A stretch of 64,000 bases of DNA. Origin: an uncultured Synechococcus sp. GTDB taxonomy: Bacteria > Cyanobacteriota > Cyanobacteriia > PCC-6307 > Cyanobiaceae. The stretch is taken from the NCBI GenBank assembly GCA_949373155.1, contig CASICK010000003.1:20969-84968 (forward strand), in the 5' to 3' direction. Positions within the stretch are counted from its first letter, which is position 1, and the number at the start of each line of letters is the position of its first letter. The translations under genes were made by a program, and so were the position numbers. Of the stretch, positions 1 through 7,253 are shown in pieces. The notes beneath the pieces are model-generated. The model was not told the DNA's origin and ran no database searches. It saw nothing but the letters and a program-made list of their open reading frames with translations.

Positions 1-70
1 GAAGATCCTTAACCTGCCTTGGTAGTAATGAACAGAGGCAGGTGTTTCATGTGTTAGTTGAACAGGTGGG

Positions 71-97
71 AGCCCCACAGGTGTGGGGCTTTTGTGT
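71..97 (+). terminator. Rho-independent terminator
   Basis: An 8-bp perfect stem (AGCCCCAC / GTGGGGCT) with a 4-base loop is followed directly by a T-rich tract (TTTTGTG) on the plus strand. It would end a plus-strand transcript entering from the left edge. The minus-strand gene at 104-274 ends just beyond it, so it may serve both directions, although the left flank has no T-run for the minus strand. Confidence 0.7.
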
Positions 98-103
98 AGG
101 TGA

Positions 104-274
104 TTAGCCAGCTACAGCTGAAATGCTGTATGGAGCTTCTGGGGAGCTGGTGGGCATTGGATCAAGCTTGCCAAGTGCCAACGCTTTGGCCCGTACGTAC
201 ATCTCGCTTGATGTGGCACCAGCAGCTTCCATTGCTTTGGCGACGACGTCCCAGTTGCGAACTTCGGTAGACAT
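104..274 (-). CDS. Hypothetical protein, 56 aa
   Basis: The reading frame is open further upstream, but the ATG at 274 gives a compact start beginning MSTEVRNW. The first 40 residues look like a short amphipathic helical domain (WDVVAKAMEAAGATSSEMYV), followed by a Pro/Ser-rich tail. There are no membrane segments and no family I recognise. It sits beside the hairpin at 71-97. It is typical of the orphan genes found in picocyanobacterial variable regions; the function is unknown. Confidence 0.5.
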   Translation of the reverse strand: MSTEVRNWDVVAKAMEAAGATSSEMYVRAKALALGKLDPMPTSSPEAPYSISAVAG

Positions 275-526
275 TTGTGGCTGTTTTGAAGGTGAAACAA
301 TCATTGCCAGCCAAGTGACTTGGTCGTGACAGTGAAATCCGTCAAGGAACCGAACACGCGAAACGAGTCGTTTCTCGATAAGCCCCGCGTGGTGCTGCAT
401 GTCTCATCAGGTATTCACCACGATCAAATGGTGTGGCGTTCTCTCTGACGGCTATCAGTCTTGGATGTCACGTGGCATTGAGCAGTTTTAAAGGGATGTA
501 GCGGGTGAGGTGAGGTCGAGACTGAG
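275..526. other. Intergenic stretch
   Basis: I see no convincing gene on either strand. The right end (from about 491) carries the 5' part of a segment resembling the one at 1955-2050 (shared words such as AAGGGATGT, GTGAGGT and CTGAGT), suggesting remnants of a duplicated small gene. Confidence 0.35.
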
Positions 527-595
527 TTGCAGCAGCTCACCGAGATGGTGCAAGCTCTGATGGAGCAGTTGGCACAAGAAAGAGCAAGAGGATGA
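527..595 (+). CDS. Possible 22-aa upstream micro-ORF
   Basis: A TTG-started frame encodes a Gln/Glu-rich helix (MQQLTEMVQALMEQLAQERA plus RG). Its TGA overlaps the ATG of the next gene as ATGA, an arrangement that usually means translational coupling. The frame is open for only a few codons upstream, so it may be the surviving 3' end of a larger gene. A similar but disrupted segment lies at 1955-2050. Protein-like composition and the overlap support it; the size argues for caution. Confidence 0.3.
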   Translation: MQQLTEMVQALMEQLAQERARG

Positions 596-915
596 GATTC
601 GATCTGGCTCAATATCTGAGAAGCCATCGATTAAACGGCTTGGTCGAGATTGAAGATCTCGCGGCGTACTGCACCCATCACAAAATCCAGGTGGAATACA
701 TCTCCAAACAAGAGCTAGATGCATCCATCGACCCAGCGACCACAACTGCCCAATGTGTTCTGGAATCTGAAGGTGGGGTCTGCATAAGGTTTACCGCTCA
801 CACTGGAGAAGTCATAACCATTCGAATGTCGGAATATCTAGTAGAGCTTTATCGATCAAGAGCCGCTGAGAACCAAAAGCTCGCGCACTTCTCAAAATCA
901 TTATTTCAGGAATGA
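592..915 (+). CDS. Hypothetical protein, 107 aa
   Basis: A soluble protein starting MRFDLAQYLRSHRLNGLVEI. Residues about 1-45 are helical and charged; the middle (about 60-85) looks like beta strands (CVLESEGGVCIRFTAHTGE), and the C-terminal third is helical again. I do not recognise the family. The ATG overlaps the stop of the micro-ORF before it (ATGA), and its own TGA overlaps the ATG of a 31-aa frame after it (TGATG), so the three may be translated as one unit. Confidence 0.6.
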   Translation: MRFDLAQYLRSHRLNGLVEIEDLAAYCTHHKIQVEYISKQELDASIDPATTTAQCVLESEGGVCIRFTAHTGEVITIRMSEYLVELYRSRAAENQKLAHFSKSLFQE

Positions 916-1010
916 TGTCCAGGATCTCCGCTCAGTTGAAAGACCTTCCCCAACCGTTGGAAGCACTTCAAGTTGAAGTTGCAGGGCTTCTTTGCATCTT
1001 GCTTCGGTAG
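915..1010 (+). CDS. Possible 31-aa small protein
   Basis: The ATG overlaps the preceding stop codon as TGATG (a second ATG lies one codon earlier). The product begins MSRISAQLKDLPQPLEALQ and ends in a short hydrophobic stretch (AGLLCILLR), compatible with a peripheral membrane peptide. It stops 9 bases before the next gene. Position and overlap favour real translation; no family is recognised. Confidence 0.4.
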   Translation: MSRISAQLKDLPQPLEALQVEVAGLLCILLR

Positions 1011-1019
1011 CCTCATCAG

Positions 1020-1529
1020 ATGGCAGATCCGACCACTCTCGTCAGCTCCTTGATCAATGAGCTGAAAGGTCAGTTGGCTCAGTCAGCGAGGGAGCTGAAG
1101 ATGAGAGATGGCTGGGACTTGGGTTGTCCAGTGATGGTTATCGACACCCGGAAAGATCCAAAGCGAGTCATTGCTTCGACTATTCGCGGAGTGACGGGAG
1201 TCATCACCACGTCTCGTGTCATCGACCATCCTTTGATGAGGGCGTTTATGGCGAGACATAAGGAGGTAGGGGCAGAGGAAGCGGTCACTGAGCTCATCAA
1301 CGGTCCTGATGGTGAGGAGTTCGCTGAGGTGTGGGACTCCTACGTGAAAGAAAGAGACGAGACAGGACTGGCTTGTTGGTCCCATGACGACGCTGCGAAG
1401 TTCGCCAGTAAGTCGAGGGAAGCTTTTGAAGATGGTTGTTTGGCTTGTGTCGCCATCACAGAAGGAGACGAGGGAGACGACGTGGGAGTTTTGACCTTTC
1501 AGGTCAAGTCTGAGTGGCTTACGCAGTGA
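1020..1529 (+). CDS. Hypothetical protein, 169 aa
   Basis: A soluble, acidic protein. After an N-terminal helix (about 1-25), a segment VMVIDTRKDPKRVIASTIRG (about 38-57) reads like alternating strand and turn. The middle and C-terminal parts are rich in Glu and Asp (EGDEGDDVG near 153-161). No signal peptide or membrane helix is visible, and I recognise no catalytic motif. It follows the micro-ORF chain 592-1010 on the same strand with a 9-base gap, so co-transcription is likely. Length and codon use support a true gene; the function is unknown. Confidence 0.7.
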   Translation: MADPTTLVSSLINELKGQLAQSARELKMRDGWDLGCPVMVIDTRKDPKRVIASTIRGVTGVITTSRVIDHPLMRAFMARHKEVGAEEAVTELINGPDGEEFAEVWDSYVKERDETGLACWSHDDAAKFASKSREAFEDGCLACVAITEGDEGDDVGVLTFQVKSEWLTQ

Positions 1530-2066
1530 GAAGAACCACGAGTACTTCTCTCTATGGCGGTTATTAGTGTCTTGCGGTGGGTTGAGTTCATGCAGGCATG
1601 GCATTGAGTCACGGTTCTAGACCCCTGTGTCTTGATTGGCTTCAACCCTTTCCACACTTTTACCCCAGTTCTGAACAACCCAGTTCTGAACAACCTTGGA
1701 AGAGGAGGTTCAATTATTTGCTATGCAATAGAAAAGGGTCGAAACCCTGGGAAGGTTCTATGCACACCTCCTGGATTCAATGGGTTGAAAGGTGACGACT
1801 TTTCCGCGCTTGTGCTCTGACCGGGTGATCTTCACTATCAGAGTTTTGTTGGCTATCGCATCAAGTGCCTGAAGAGCCTTCTGGCGTGCATTGCCCTCAA
1901 GCTGTTGAGCCATCTATCTGTTCAGAGCAAGCTCAGTTGGCTCGATAGCCCGGCATGGATGAGCTTGGAAGGGATGTGACTGCTGAGGTCCAGCCTGAGT
2001 GGATGGTGCCGATGCTGTGATCGCTAGGTCCTCAGTTAGTTGCACAAGAGCTGATCGACTTCAGAG
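1530..2066. other. Intergenic stretch with repeat and gene remnant
   Basis: There is no convincing gene. It contains a perfect 15-bp tandem duplication (1664-1693). A 21-codon frame at 1955-2020 (MDELGRDVTAEVQPEW...) resembles the segment upstream of 592 and is probably a decayed paralogue; similarity continues past its stop to about 2050. Confidence 0.35.
1664..1693. repeat. Tandem duplication, 15 bp x 2
   Basis: The unit CCCAGTTCTGAACAA occurs twice in perfect tandem and is followed by CC, the start of a third partial copy. It lies in noncoding DNA. It may be a young slippage duplication. Confidence 0.8.
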
Positions 2067-2186
2067 GTGTTCATCAAGATCATCAACACAAATGTGTTCG
2101 AGGCTGAAAAACGAAGGCAGCGAGAGGCAATGAAGGCTCATTTAGACAGCCTTGAAGTCGGCAGAGCTCAAGTGATCGACGTTTGA
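2067..2186 (+). CDS. Possible 39-aa small protein
   Basis: A GTG-started frame whose product has a hydrophobic N-terminus (MFIKIINTNVFEAEKRRQ) followed by a charged helix and ends in AQVIDV. It precedes the 60-aa gene at 2206 on the same strand by 19 bases. Composition is protein-like, but the size and non-ATG start leave doubt. No family is recognised. Confidence 0.35.
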   Translation: MFIKIINTNVFEAEKRRQREAMKAHLDSLEVGRAQVIDV

Positions 2187-2205
2187 TCCAACGATTGTGT
2201 TATCA

Positions 2206-2388
2206 ATGGATCACGCCAAAGTGCCCGATAAAGAGCCCACTGCGCGAGAACAGATAACCTTTTTTTCAATGAATCGAAAAACACTGCCTACAGAGCGTGG
2301 CCCCGTAGCTTCGAGACCAAACGTGTCCACGACAACCAAAAAGCAACCAGAATTAATCACCTGGGAAGACCTTATTGGTAAACGCTAA
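2206..2388 (+). CDS. Hypothetical protein, 60 aa
   Basis: The ATG at 2206 (MDHAKVPDKEPTAR) is preferred over a GTG three codons earlier. The product is polar, rich in Thr, Lys and Pro, probably disordered in the middle, and ends in a short helix (LITWEDLIGKR). Its stop codon lies inside the first copy of a 22-bp direct repeat (2383-2437). I do not recognise a family. Confidence 0.45.
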   Translation: MDHAKVPDKEPTAREQITFFSMNRKTLPTERGPVASRPNVSTTTKKQPELITWEDLIGKR

Positions 2389-2437
2389 ATATGGTGCTTG
2401 AAGGCGATAGCTAAGCGCTAGATGTGGTGCTTGAAGG
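2383..2437. repeat. Direct repeat pair, 22 bp, 33-bp period
   Basis: The word CGCTAAATATGGTGCTTGAAGG at 2383-2404 recurs at 2416-2437 with two mismatches (CGCTAGATGTGGTGCTTGAAGG). The first copy overlaps the stop codon of the 60-aa gene. Only two copies are seen, so it is not a CRISPR. Confidence 0.75.
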
Positions 2438-2602
2438 GATCTCATCATAGGGACTGCGTGCGAGTGCATCGCTTTCAAGCAGCTCGGAGCTTCAATAAGC
2501 AACATCATTTGAAAGATCCCTAAGGGGTAGCAGCGCCAAGCTCAAAGTCGCTGCCTGGCAAGTCATTGACGTGTTGCCCTGCTTCAGGAGTTGTTAAAGG
2601 TA

Positions 2603-2905
2603 CTAGGAGTGATCAAAGGGCTGAAGCATGGTTGCATCAATGTCCGCCTCTGGATTGAGCTTCAAAACCATCCACAAAAGCATTGCTGAGCAGGCCTTGT
2701 CATCAGCTCCATAGTCGTATTTCCAGTCTTTGATCATGCCGACAAGCTCATGCTGAGCATTGGTGATGAACTCCTCAGTCCATTCCTGCATGGCGCAACC
2801 ATTCAAGTCATCAATAGCTTCACTGATCGCCTGTGGTTCAGAGACAGTTTTGCTGTTATCCCAGATGTCGATGCTGTGCTGAACCGCGTCGTTAGCCAGT
2901 TTCAA
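2603..2905 (-). CDS. Hypothetical protein, 100 aa
   Basis: A soluble, mostly helical protein beginning MKLANDAVQHSIDIWDNSKT. Several Trp residues and acidic stretches occur (WTEEFITNAQHELVGMIKDW in the middle), and the C-terminus is NPEADIDATMLQPFDHS. No signal peptide or membrane helix is present. It lies 48 bases downstream of the tautomerase gene on the same strand and may be co-transcribed with it. The function is unknown. Confidence 0.6.
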   Translation of the reverse strand: MKLANDAVQHSIDIWDNSKTVSEPQAISEAIDDLNGCAMQEWTEEFITNAQHELVGMIKDWKYDYGADDKACSAMLLWMVLKLNPEADIDATMLQPFDHS

Positions 2906-2953
2906 CTGCTTAGCTCACTTCCTTGGCGACTGAGATACATCCCGTTGATGAAC

Positions 2954-3355
2954 TCAGCGTTTTGAGTCCGCTTCCTCATGTAGCAACTGAGCAACCCCAT
3001 TCCCAAAAGACCAGTCTTCGCGTTGTGTGGGACTAATGCTGATGAAGAGGTCTTCTTTACGAATTCCTTGTTTCTCAAGCTCTTCAGCAAGGACCTTGAA
3101 AAGCTCAAGCTTTAACTCCTTGCTTCTGGGTGAAGATGTGATTTGAAGAAGAAGGGGTGGATGGACTGATCGTTTGATACCCCACATGCTGCGACTGATG
3201 CGCATTCGTGATTTTGGTCGTTCGTTGATGATGTAATAGCCGCCATTCACTGGGATTCCCCATGCTTTCACAAAGCATGAGTGAATCGTGCTTTGGAGTT
3301 GATCAATGGCTTCTTCAGTCATCCCTTCTGTAATATTAATCGTAATGAGTGGCAT
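2954..3355 (-). CDS. Tautomerase-superfamily protein
   Basis: Pro follows the initiator Met (MPLITINITEGMTEEAIDQL), the hallmark of 4-oxalocrotonate tautomerase/MIF enzymes in which Pro-1 is the catalytic base after Met removal. The first half matches the beta-alpha-beta unit with a helix at about 12-32. A second related unit appears at about 75-125 (LLLQITSSPRSKELKLELFK ... LFISISPTQREDWSFGNG), so the protein is a fused two-unit form of about 133 aa, similar in layout to MIF-like or malonate-semialdehyde-decarboxylase-like proteins. The substrate cannot be read from the sequence. Confidence 0.75.
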   Translation of the reverse strand: MPLITINITEGMTEEAIDQLQSTIHSCFVKAWGIPVNGGYYIINERPKSRMRISRSMWGIKRSVHPPLLLQITSSPRSKELKLELFKVLAEELEKQGIRKEDLFISISPTQREDWSFGNGVAQLLHEEADSKR

Positions 3356-3629
3356 CCTTTAGTGTGAATTCTATGCTTCTTTGATAGCATACATTATTGG
3401 TCGATGTTGTCCTCACTTGTTTAATAATTTATCCTCGCTGTTTCGCAAGATCTTATGATAATCTCTTTCTTAGGTGTTGAGAGTGTGACTATTCATGATG
3501 TTAATTTGTCATGATTGTAGCCCAAATTCGTCCTTTTGTTGCTTTTAAGGGGCCTTAGTTGACGGGCACTTTGCTGATCAGAATGCGAGACTCATTCCAA
3601 TCTTCAATGGTCCTCTAGTTTAGGCTTCA
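3356..3629. other. Intergenic, A+T-rich
   Basis: No gene is supported here. It must contain the promoter of the tautomerase gene (minus) and possibly that of the small plus-strand gene at 3630. Confidence 0.4.
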
Positions 3630-3809
3630 ATGGCATCTAAAGAGAACATTCGAGCTGTATTTGTGGACCCTCAGCTTGAAGGAATGGATGGTCTCTATCA
3701 AGCGATCGGAGAGGTGCTGAAGGACGGTATTAACTTTGTTCGCGCTTCTGCCTTGGTTGTTCAATCTCGTACTGATTCCTCTACGGCCTGGATCAGATTT
3801 TGTGTTTAA
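3630..3809 (+). CDS. Hypothetical small protein, 59 aa
   Basis: An ATG-started frame that I translated by eye. The N-terminus reads MASKENIRAVFVDPQLEGMD, then LYQAIGEVLKDG, and the end is STAWIRFCV. The sequence looks like one beta-alpha unit of a folded soluble protein rather than a chance frame. No family is recognised. Confidence 0.45.
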   Translation: MASKENIRAVFVDPQLEGMDGLYQAIGEVLKDGINFVRASALVVQSRTDSSTAWIRFCV

Positions 3810-4122
3810 TCTGCGAGCCAATTCCGTGAAGCGCCAAGGAGTCAGAGTGCCTTGCCGTCTTAGAAGACTATTGCAAAAAGCATGTTGGAGCTTGAATGGT
3901 CTAGTGCTTCGTTGATGGGTATGAGTAGTGAAATCACAGCGAATATCTTGTGCCTTATTTCATGTACGATCTAGCGATTGCCGAATCTAAGATCAAAACA
4001 GCATAACCGCGTTAAACTAGTAATTAAATATATTATTATGTGCTAACTTGATTTAAGCCTATACGTATTTATTTAGATATTTTGCTTTAATAATGATGTG
4101 AGGAAAATGATTTGATTGATAA
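3810..4122. other. Intergenic, strongly A+T-rich
   Basis: I see no gene. The segment about 4010-4120 is particularly A+T-rich (many TAATTA/TTTAAT words) and lies beyond the 3' end of the minus-strand membrane-protein gene. Confidence 0.4.
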
Positions 4123-4335
4123 TTAATCTCCTTCTTCAACTTTGGGGTTTTCTGCCGTCCATGCTCTCTCGAGAGCATTCACATTTGCATTTCGTTCAGG
4201 AGACTCAACAATGACGTTGACGTTGCGCTTGGCAAGAATCAAACGCACCAGAGAAACCAAAAACCAGTATGCCGTGGCAAAAAGCAAACTGAAGTAGACA
4301 AAACGCATTCTCTCTCCATTGCTGTTTGAGCTCAT
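4123..4335 (-). CDS. Small single-pass membrane protein, 70 aa
   Basis: The ATG at 4335 gives a short polar N-terminus (MSSNSNGERMR), one strongly hydrophobic helix at about 12-34 (FVYFSLLFATAYWFLVSLVR), and a polar, charged tail ending KVEEGD. The frame is open further upstream, but that part overlaps the neighbouring plus-strand gene and looks random. The family is unknown; it is probably a membrane-anchored small protein. Confidence 0.5.
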   Translation of the reverse strand: MSSNSNGERMRFVYFSLLFATAYWFLVSLVRLILAKRNVNVIVESPERNANVNALERAWTAENPKVEEGD

Positions 4336-4435
4336 GGTAAGTGCAGCGTGTGGGGCACTGCGGCATTGCAATTCCGTTTTGTTGCCTTCTGCTTGAGAAC
4401 CGTCTCCCTTGACCAACGTCCTCGTGACGAGTTTG

Positions 4436-4783
4436 ATGGAACACTTTGTGGTTGCAGCGATGCAGAACGATGCTCTTAAAGCGTTGATCTCTGATTTGGG
4501 AGAGGGGATCGTGATTGATCAAGAGCTGCTTGAGGGTTGCTCCGTTGCCGCCCATGACCTCGACGACATGGACGCTGTTCAAGCTGCTGAGGTTGCAGCC
4601 CATGTGTTTCTCACAATGTTCGAAACGGAGGTTTTGGATCAGACCGGTGAGAGTGCAGAGCCTGAAGAGGGCGAATGGTCTGGGTTCGTGAATGGGTTTC
4701 GCTTCGTCATTGAACGGGATGATGATGGTGACCTCGTGGTGGATTTCAGTGATGATCCCTCCGGGACTCCTAGCGATGCTTGA
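4436..4783 (+). CDS. Hypothetical acidic protein, 115 aa
   Basis: The ATG at 4436 is chosen over a TTG at 4409 because it yields a compact start (MEHFVVAAMQNDALKALISD). The first 65 residues are helical. The C-terminal half is very acidic (EPEEGEWSG, then IERDDDGDLVVDFSDD) and looks like a beta hairpin. No signal peptide is present and no family is recognised. Confidence 0.55.
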   Translation: MEHFVVAAMQNDALKALISDLGEGIVIDQELLEGCSVAAHDLDDMDAVQAAEVAAHVFLTMFETEVLDQTGESAEPEEGEWSGFVNGFRFVIERDDDGDLVVDFSDDPSGTPSDA

Positions 4784-4843
4784 GGCAGACCCCAATGGCG
4801 CGTAAGAGTTTGTTTATGACAGGTAGAGCCTCAAGGTCGTGGC

Positions 4844-4996
4844 ATGCGGATTGAGAAAGTTGAGCAGGTTGCTGCCTTGATCATTACGGCGGGGCTCGTG
4901 CTTGGAAATTTTGTGATGTTCACTCCATGGAGGAATGACCAGGATCCTCGTAACCGCCAAGCACCTACGCTTCAATCGCAGCCTGAGCGACCTTGA
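4844..4996 (+). CDS. Small single-pass membrane protein, 50 aa
   Basis: A short charged N-terminus (MRIEKVEQVAA) leads into one hydrophobic helix at about 10-27 (ALIITAGLVLGNFVMF), followed by a polar Pro/Gln-rich tail ending QSQPERP. It lies 14 bases before another small membrane-protein gene on the same strand. The family is unknown. Confidence 0.5.
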   Translation: MRIEKVEQVAALIITAGLVLGNFVMFTPWRNDQDPRNRQAPTLQSQPERP

Positions 4997-5010
4997 TTGC
5001 TGATTAGCGA

Positions 5011-5241
5011 TTGCTACCTGAGATTGATGCTGAGGGTTTGGTTAGTGATGCAGTTCGTTGTGATCACGGCAAGAAAGCTTTATGCTCTGATCCCTCGGAG
5101 ATTAAAATTTTGGGAAATTACACAGTCGCCATTCTTGCAACCATTGGCCTCGTGGTTGTTTTTACTGTTCCTGTTGTCTGGCAGTTTTTGCAACCCAACG
5201 ATGATGATTTTGGTGATATCAGTAAAAAGCCAAAGCAATAA
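5011..5241 (+). CDS. Small single-pass membrane protein, 76 aa
   Basis: The only reasonable start in this frame is TTG at 5011, because an in-frame TAG lies two codons upstream. The N-terminal 35 residues are polar with two Cys. One strong helix follows at about 38-60 (TVAILATIGLVVVFTVPVVW), then a polar tail (PNDDDFGDISKKPKQ). It is probably transcribed with the 50-aa gene before it. No family is recognised. Confidence 0.5.
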   Translation: MLPEIDAEGLVSDAVRCDHGKKALCSDPSEIKILGNYTVAILATIGLVVVFTVPVVWQFLQPNDDDFGDISKKPKQ

Positions 5242-5321
5242 CGATGCTTGCTGTAATAGAATTGGTAATACTATTGGCTTTAATATTTAAACTTTCGCGA
5301 GCGACTGTCAACTAAATACAC

Positions 5322-5528
5322 TTACTCAATTGGTTTATTTTTCTCTTTAGAATAGCTTGCTATTCTCTCTTCTGGGGTTAGATATTCTTTGATGATTGGG
5401 GATTCTTCGCCTGCTTCGAGGGCTTTGATATCTCGTTCGATGTTATCGATGAAAAGCTTATTCCCATTTGCTTTGGCAATACTTAGGACTTTTTTCAATC
5501 TCTCTAGCAGTTGCTCGTAGTCGCTCAT
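5322..5528 (-). CDS. Hypothetical coiled-coil-like protein, 68 aa
   Basis: The ATG at 5528 (MSDYEQLLERLKKVLSIAKA) gives a highly charged helical protein with heptad-like spacing of hydrophobic residues (LLERLKKVLSIA, then IERDIKALEAGEE) and a polar end. The long upstream extension of the frame looks noncoding. The function is unknown. Confidence 0.45.
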   Translation of the reverse strand: MSDYEQLLERLKKVLSIAKANGNKLFIDNIERDIKALEAGEESPIIKEYLTPEERIASYSKEKNKPIE

Positions 5529-5772
5529 TGATTTTTTGTAGCTATCGCTGATGGATGATGAACGTTTGGCTTCAGAGCCTTCCCTTCTCACAGCCTTACA
5601 GGCTTGGATGCTTTTGCTCGTTTGGCAATGCGCCTTAACACCGATGCCAGTTGTTGATGGCCAGCACAAACTGTAGGTATGAGATCGGAGGAGCTTTGAC
5701 AGACGACACTCCACCTGAGTCTTCAGCAGTATCAAGCTGATCTCAGCTGACTGCTGTAACAGTCTCAACGAG

Positions 5773-5877
5773 ATGACCATGGTTCAGGAGGACATCCCCT
5801 TCATGCCTAGAGATATGGTCTACGTCGATATCCTTCAGCTCCCTGGAAACAGGGATGTAACCGGCGTTAATGAGTGA
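5773..5877 (+). CDS. Possible 34-aa small protein
   Basis: An ATG-started frame with a protein-like sequence: MTMVQEDIPFMPRDMVYVDI, then LQLPGNRDVTGVNE. The frame stays open for about 20 codons upstream without a better start. It lies 63 bases before the 99-aa gene on the same strand. Confidence 0.35.
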   Translation: MTMVQEDIPFMPRDMVYVDILQLPGNRDVTGVNE

Positions 5878-5940
5878 GTTTGGCTGTCGTTTCCATTGGG
5901 AGGGCGGCCTGCTTACGTTTCCGAAATTTGGAGAATCTTC

Positions 5941-6240
5941 ATGAACAAAGCTGCGATGACCGCTTCCCAGACTCAGCCTTCCCTGATGTCCGTTGGAGCG
6001 GCCTCTGAATGTCGTTCGCGAAATGATCGCCAGACGTATTTTTCTATCACGAGAAGTCTGGTTCAGGCTCAGTTCAAGCTTGATGATCGGGAGTTGTCTC
6101 GTCGGCTGTGGCAGGAGGTTGCCGACCGTGATCTTGAAGTGGGTCGGATTATTAATCTGATGTATGGATGTTGGTTCCACCAAGATGAGGATGAAATGAT
6201 TGAAGTTGATCATCGCCATCTTTCGTTATTTGTTGACTAG
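5941..6240 (+). CDS. Hypothetical protein, 99 aa
   Basis: The ATG at 5941 (MNKAAMTASQTQPSLMSVGA) is used; an upstream TTG would add 15 residues. The C-terminal part is helical and charged, with RRLWQEVADRDLEVGRIINL and DEDEMIEVDHRHLSLFVD. It is soluble, and the family is not recognised. Confidence 0.5.
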   Translation: MNKAAMTASQTQPSLMSVGAASECRSRNDRQTYFSITRSLVQAQFKLDDRELSRRLWQEVADRDLEVGRIINLMYGCWFHQDEDEMIEVDHRHLSLFVD

Positions 6241-7253
6241 CTTGATGGCTATAGTCTTAATAAGGATTTTTGTCTATTGCTTGATCGTTTCCAGGTTTTA
6301 AGATTATATAGTCGATTTGAATAAATTTTCTTATTTCAGCATTAGTTTGTCTTTTTGTGGTAATGATTCCCTTGATATTGCTTTAAATCTTCACTTACTG
6401 CGTTAGCATGATTACAGTTTTTGTGCCGTGATGGTTTTACAGCGTGCTGCTTTATTGATGTCGCTTAAAGGCTTTTTAATTAAGATCGCGATTTATTGGT
6501 TTGCAGAGTTAGTTGTTTGTCAGCTAGATGCAAGCAGGCTTATTTGTAAATTTATTGGCAAGGGATTCTTGCCTTGTGTTGTTAGCTTTGCGATTATGGA
6601 CTTTATCGTTTTGCCCCAGATGCGCTAGCGCCTTGAAGCGTAGGCGCCGCCGACTTGAATCCCAAGATAAATTATAAGATTGCAAATGCAGGCTTGCATT
6701 GGATAGGTTAGTCAGGAATTATCGTATATTTTATAAGTTTTTATGTTTATTATTTTATTAGTGCAAGCTGAATTGCCGGTGTCTATTGATTTAATTGTCT
6801 AACAATCTTCCTCCGGGTTATGCACATCTTTGCTGATGATGAGCCTGGGTGGCAGCATATAGCCGACCTGCGCTATGGGCCTCGCCTACGGATCTGAAGT
6901 TACCGACATGGTCGTAATTCACGCCGTTTGTTGTGGCAGAGACTGAATAGAGGCTTGACGTAACCTTTTGCACACACCAGTGCATGAAGCAGGATGGCGC
7001 CTTTTCCAGGGAGTTCATTTTGCTTGCGACCTTGAATGTGTTGAAAGTAAGATAGGATCGTTTGGTTGAGGCCTCCTCCTTCACGAAAGTCCATTCGGCT
7101 TAACTTTTTCTTTAGTATTGCCGTGCGTTGTTGCTTGTACCATTGCCCGATGCTCGTACATGCCTTTAGATCTCTTCTCTAAGGCTTGCTCGTTCCAATA
7201 CCGCCTAAAGCCCTTGGCCTCATCATTTTTCGGCGCTGCCCAGGTTTTCCCCC
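6241..7253. other. About 1 kb with no firm gene
   Basis: This is A+T-rich. A 66-codon plus-strand frame at 6428-6628 would make a hydrophobic peptide but has no other support. On the minus strand, two overlapping open frames at about 7084-7269 and 6900-7125 give protein-like translations (for example FRRYWNEQALEKRSKGMYEH), but the first has no start codon near its beginning. They could be a decayed gene antisense to the Nif11 gene's leader. Confidence 0.3.

Noticed and set aside
2383..2437. CRISPR-like repeat
   Set aside because: Only two copies with an 11-base spacer and no cas genes; a simple direct repeat.
4997..5290. 97-codon plus-strand frame
   Set aside because: Overlaps the better-supported 76-aa membrane protein frame at 5011 and is rich in unlikely residues.
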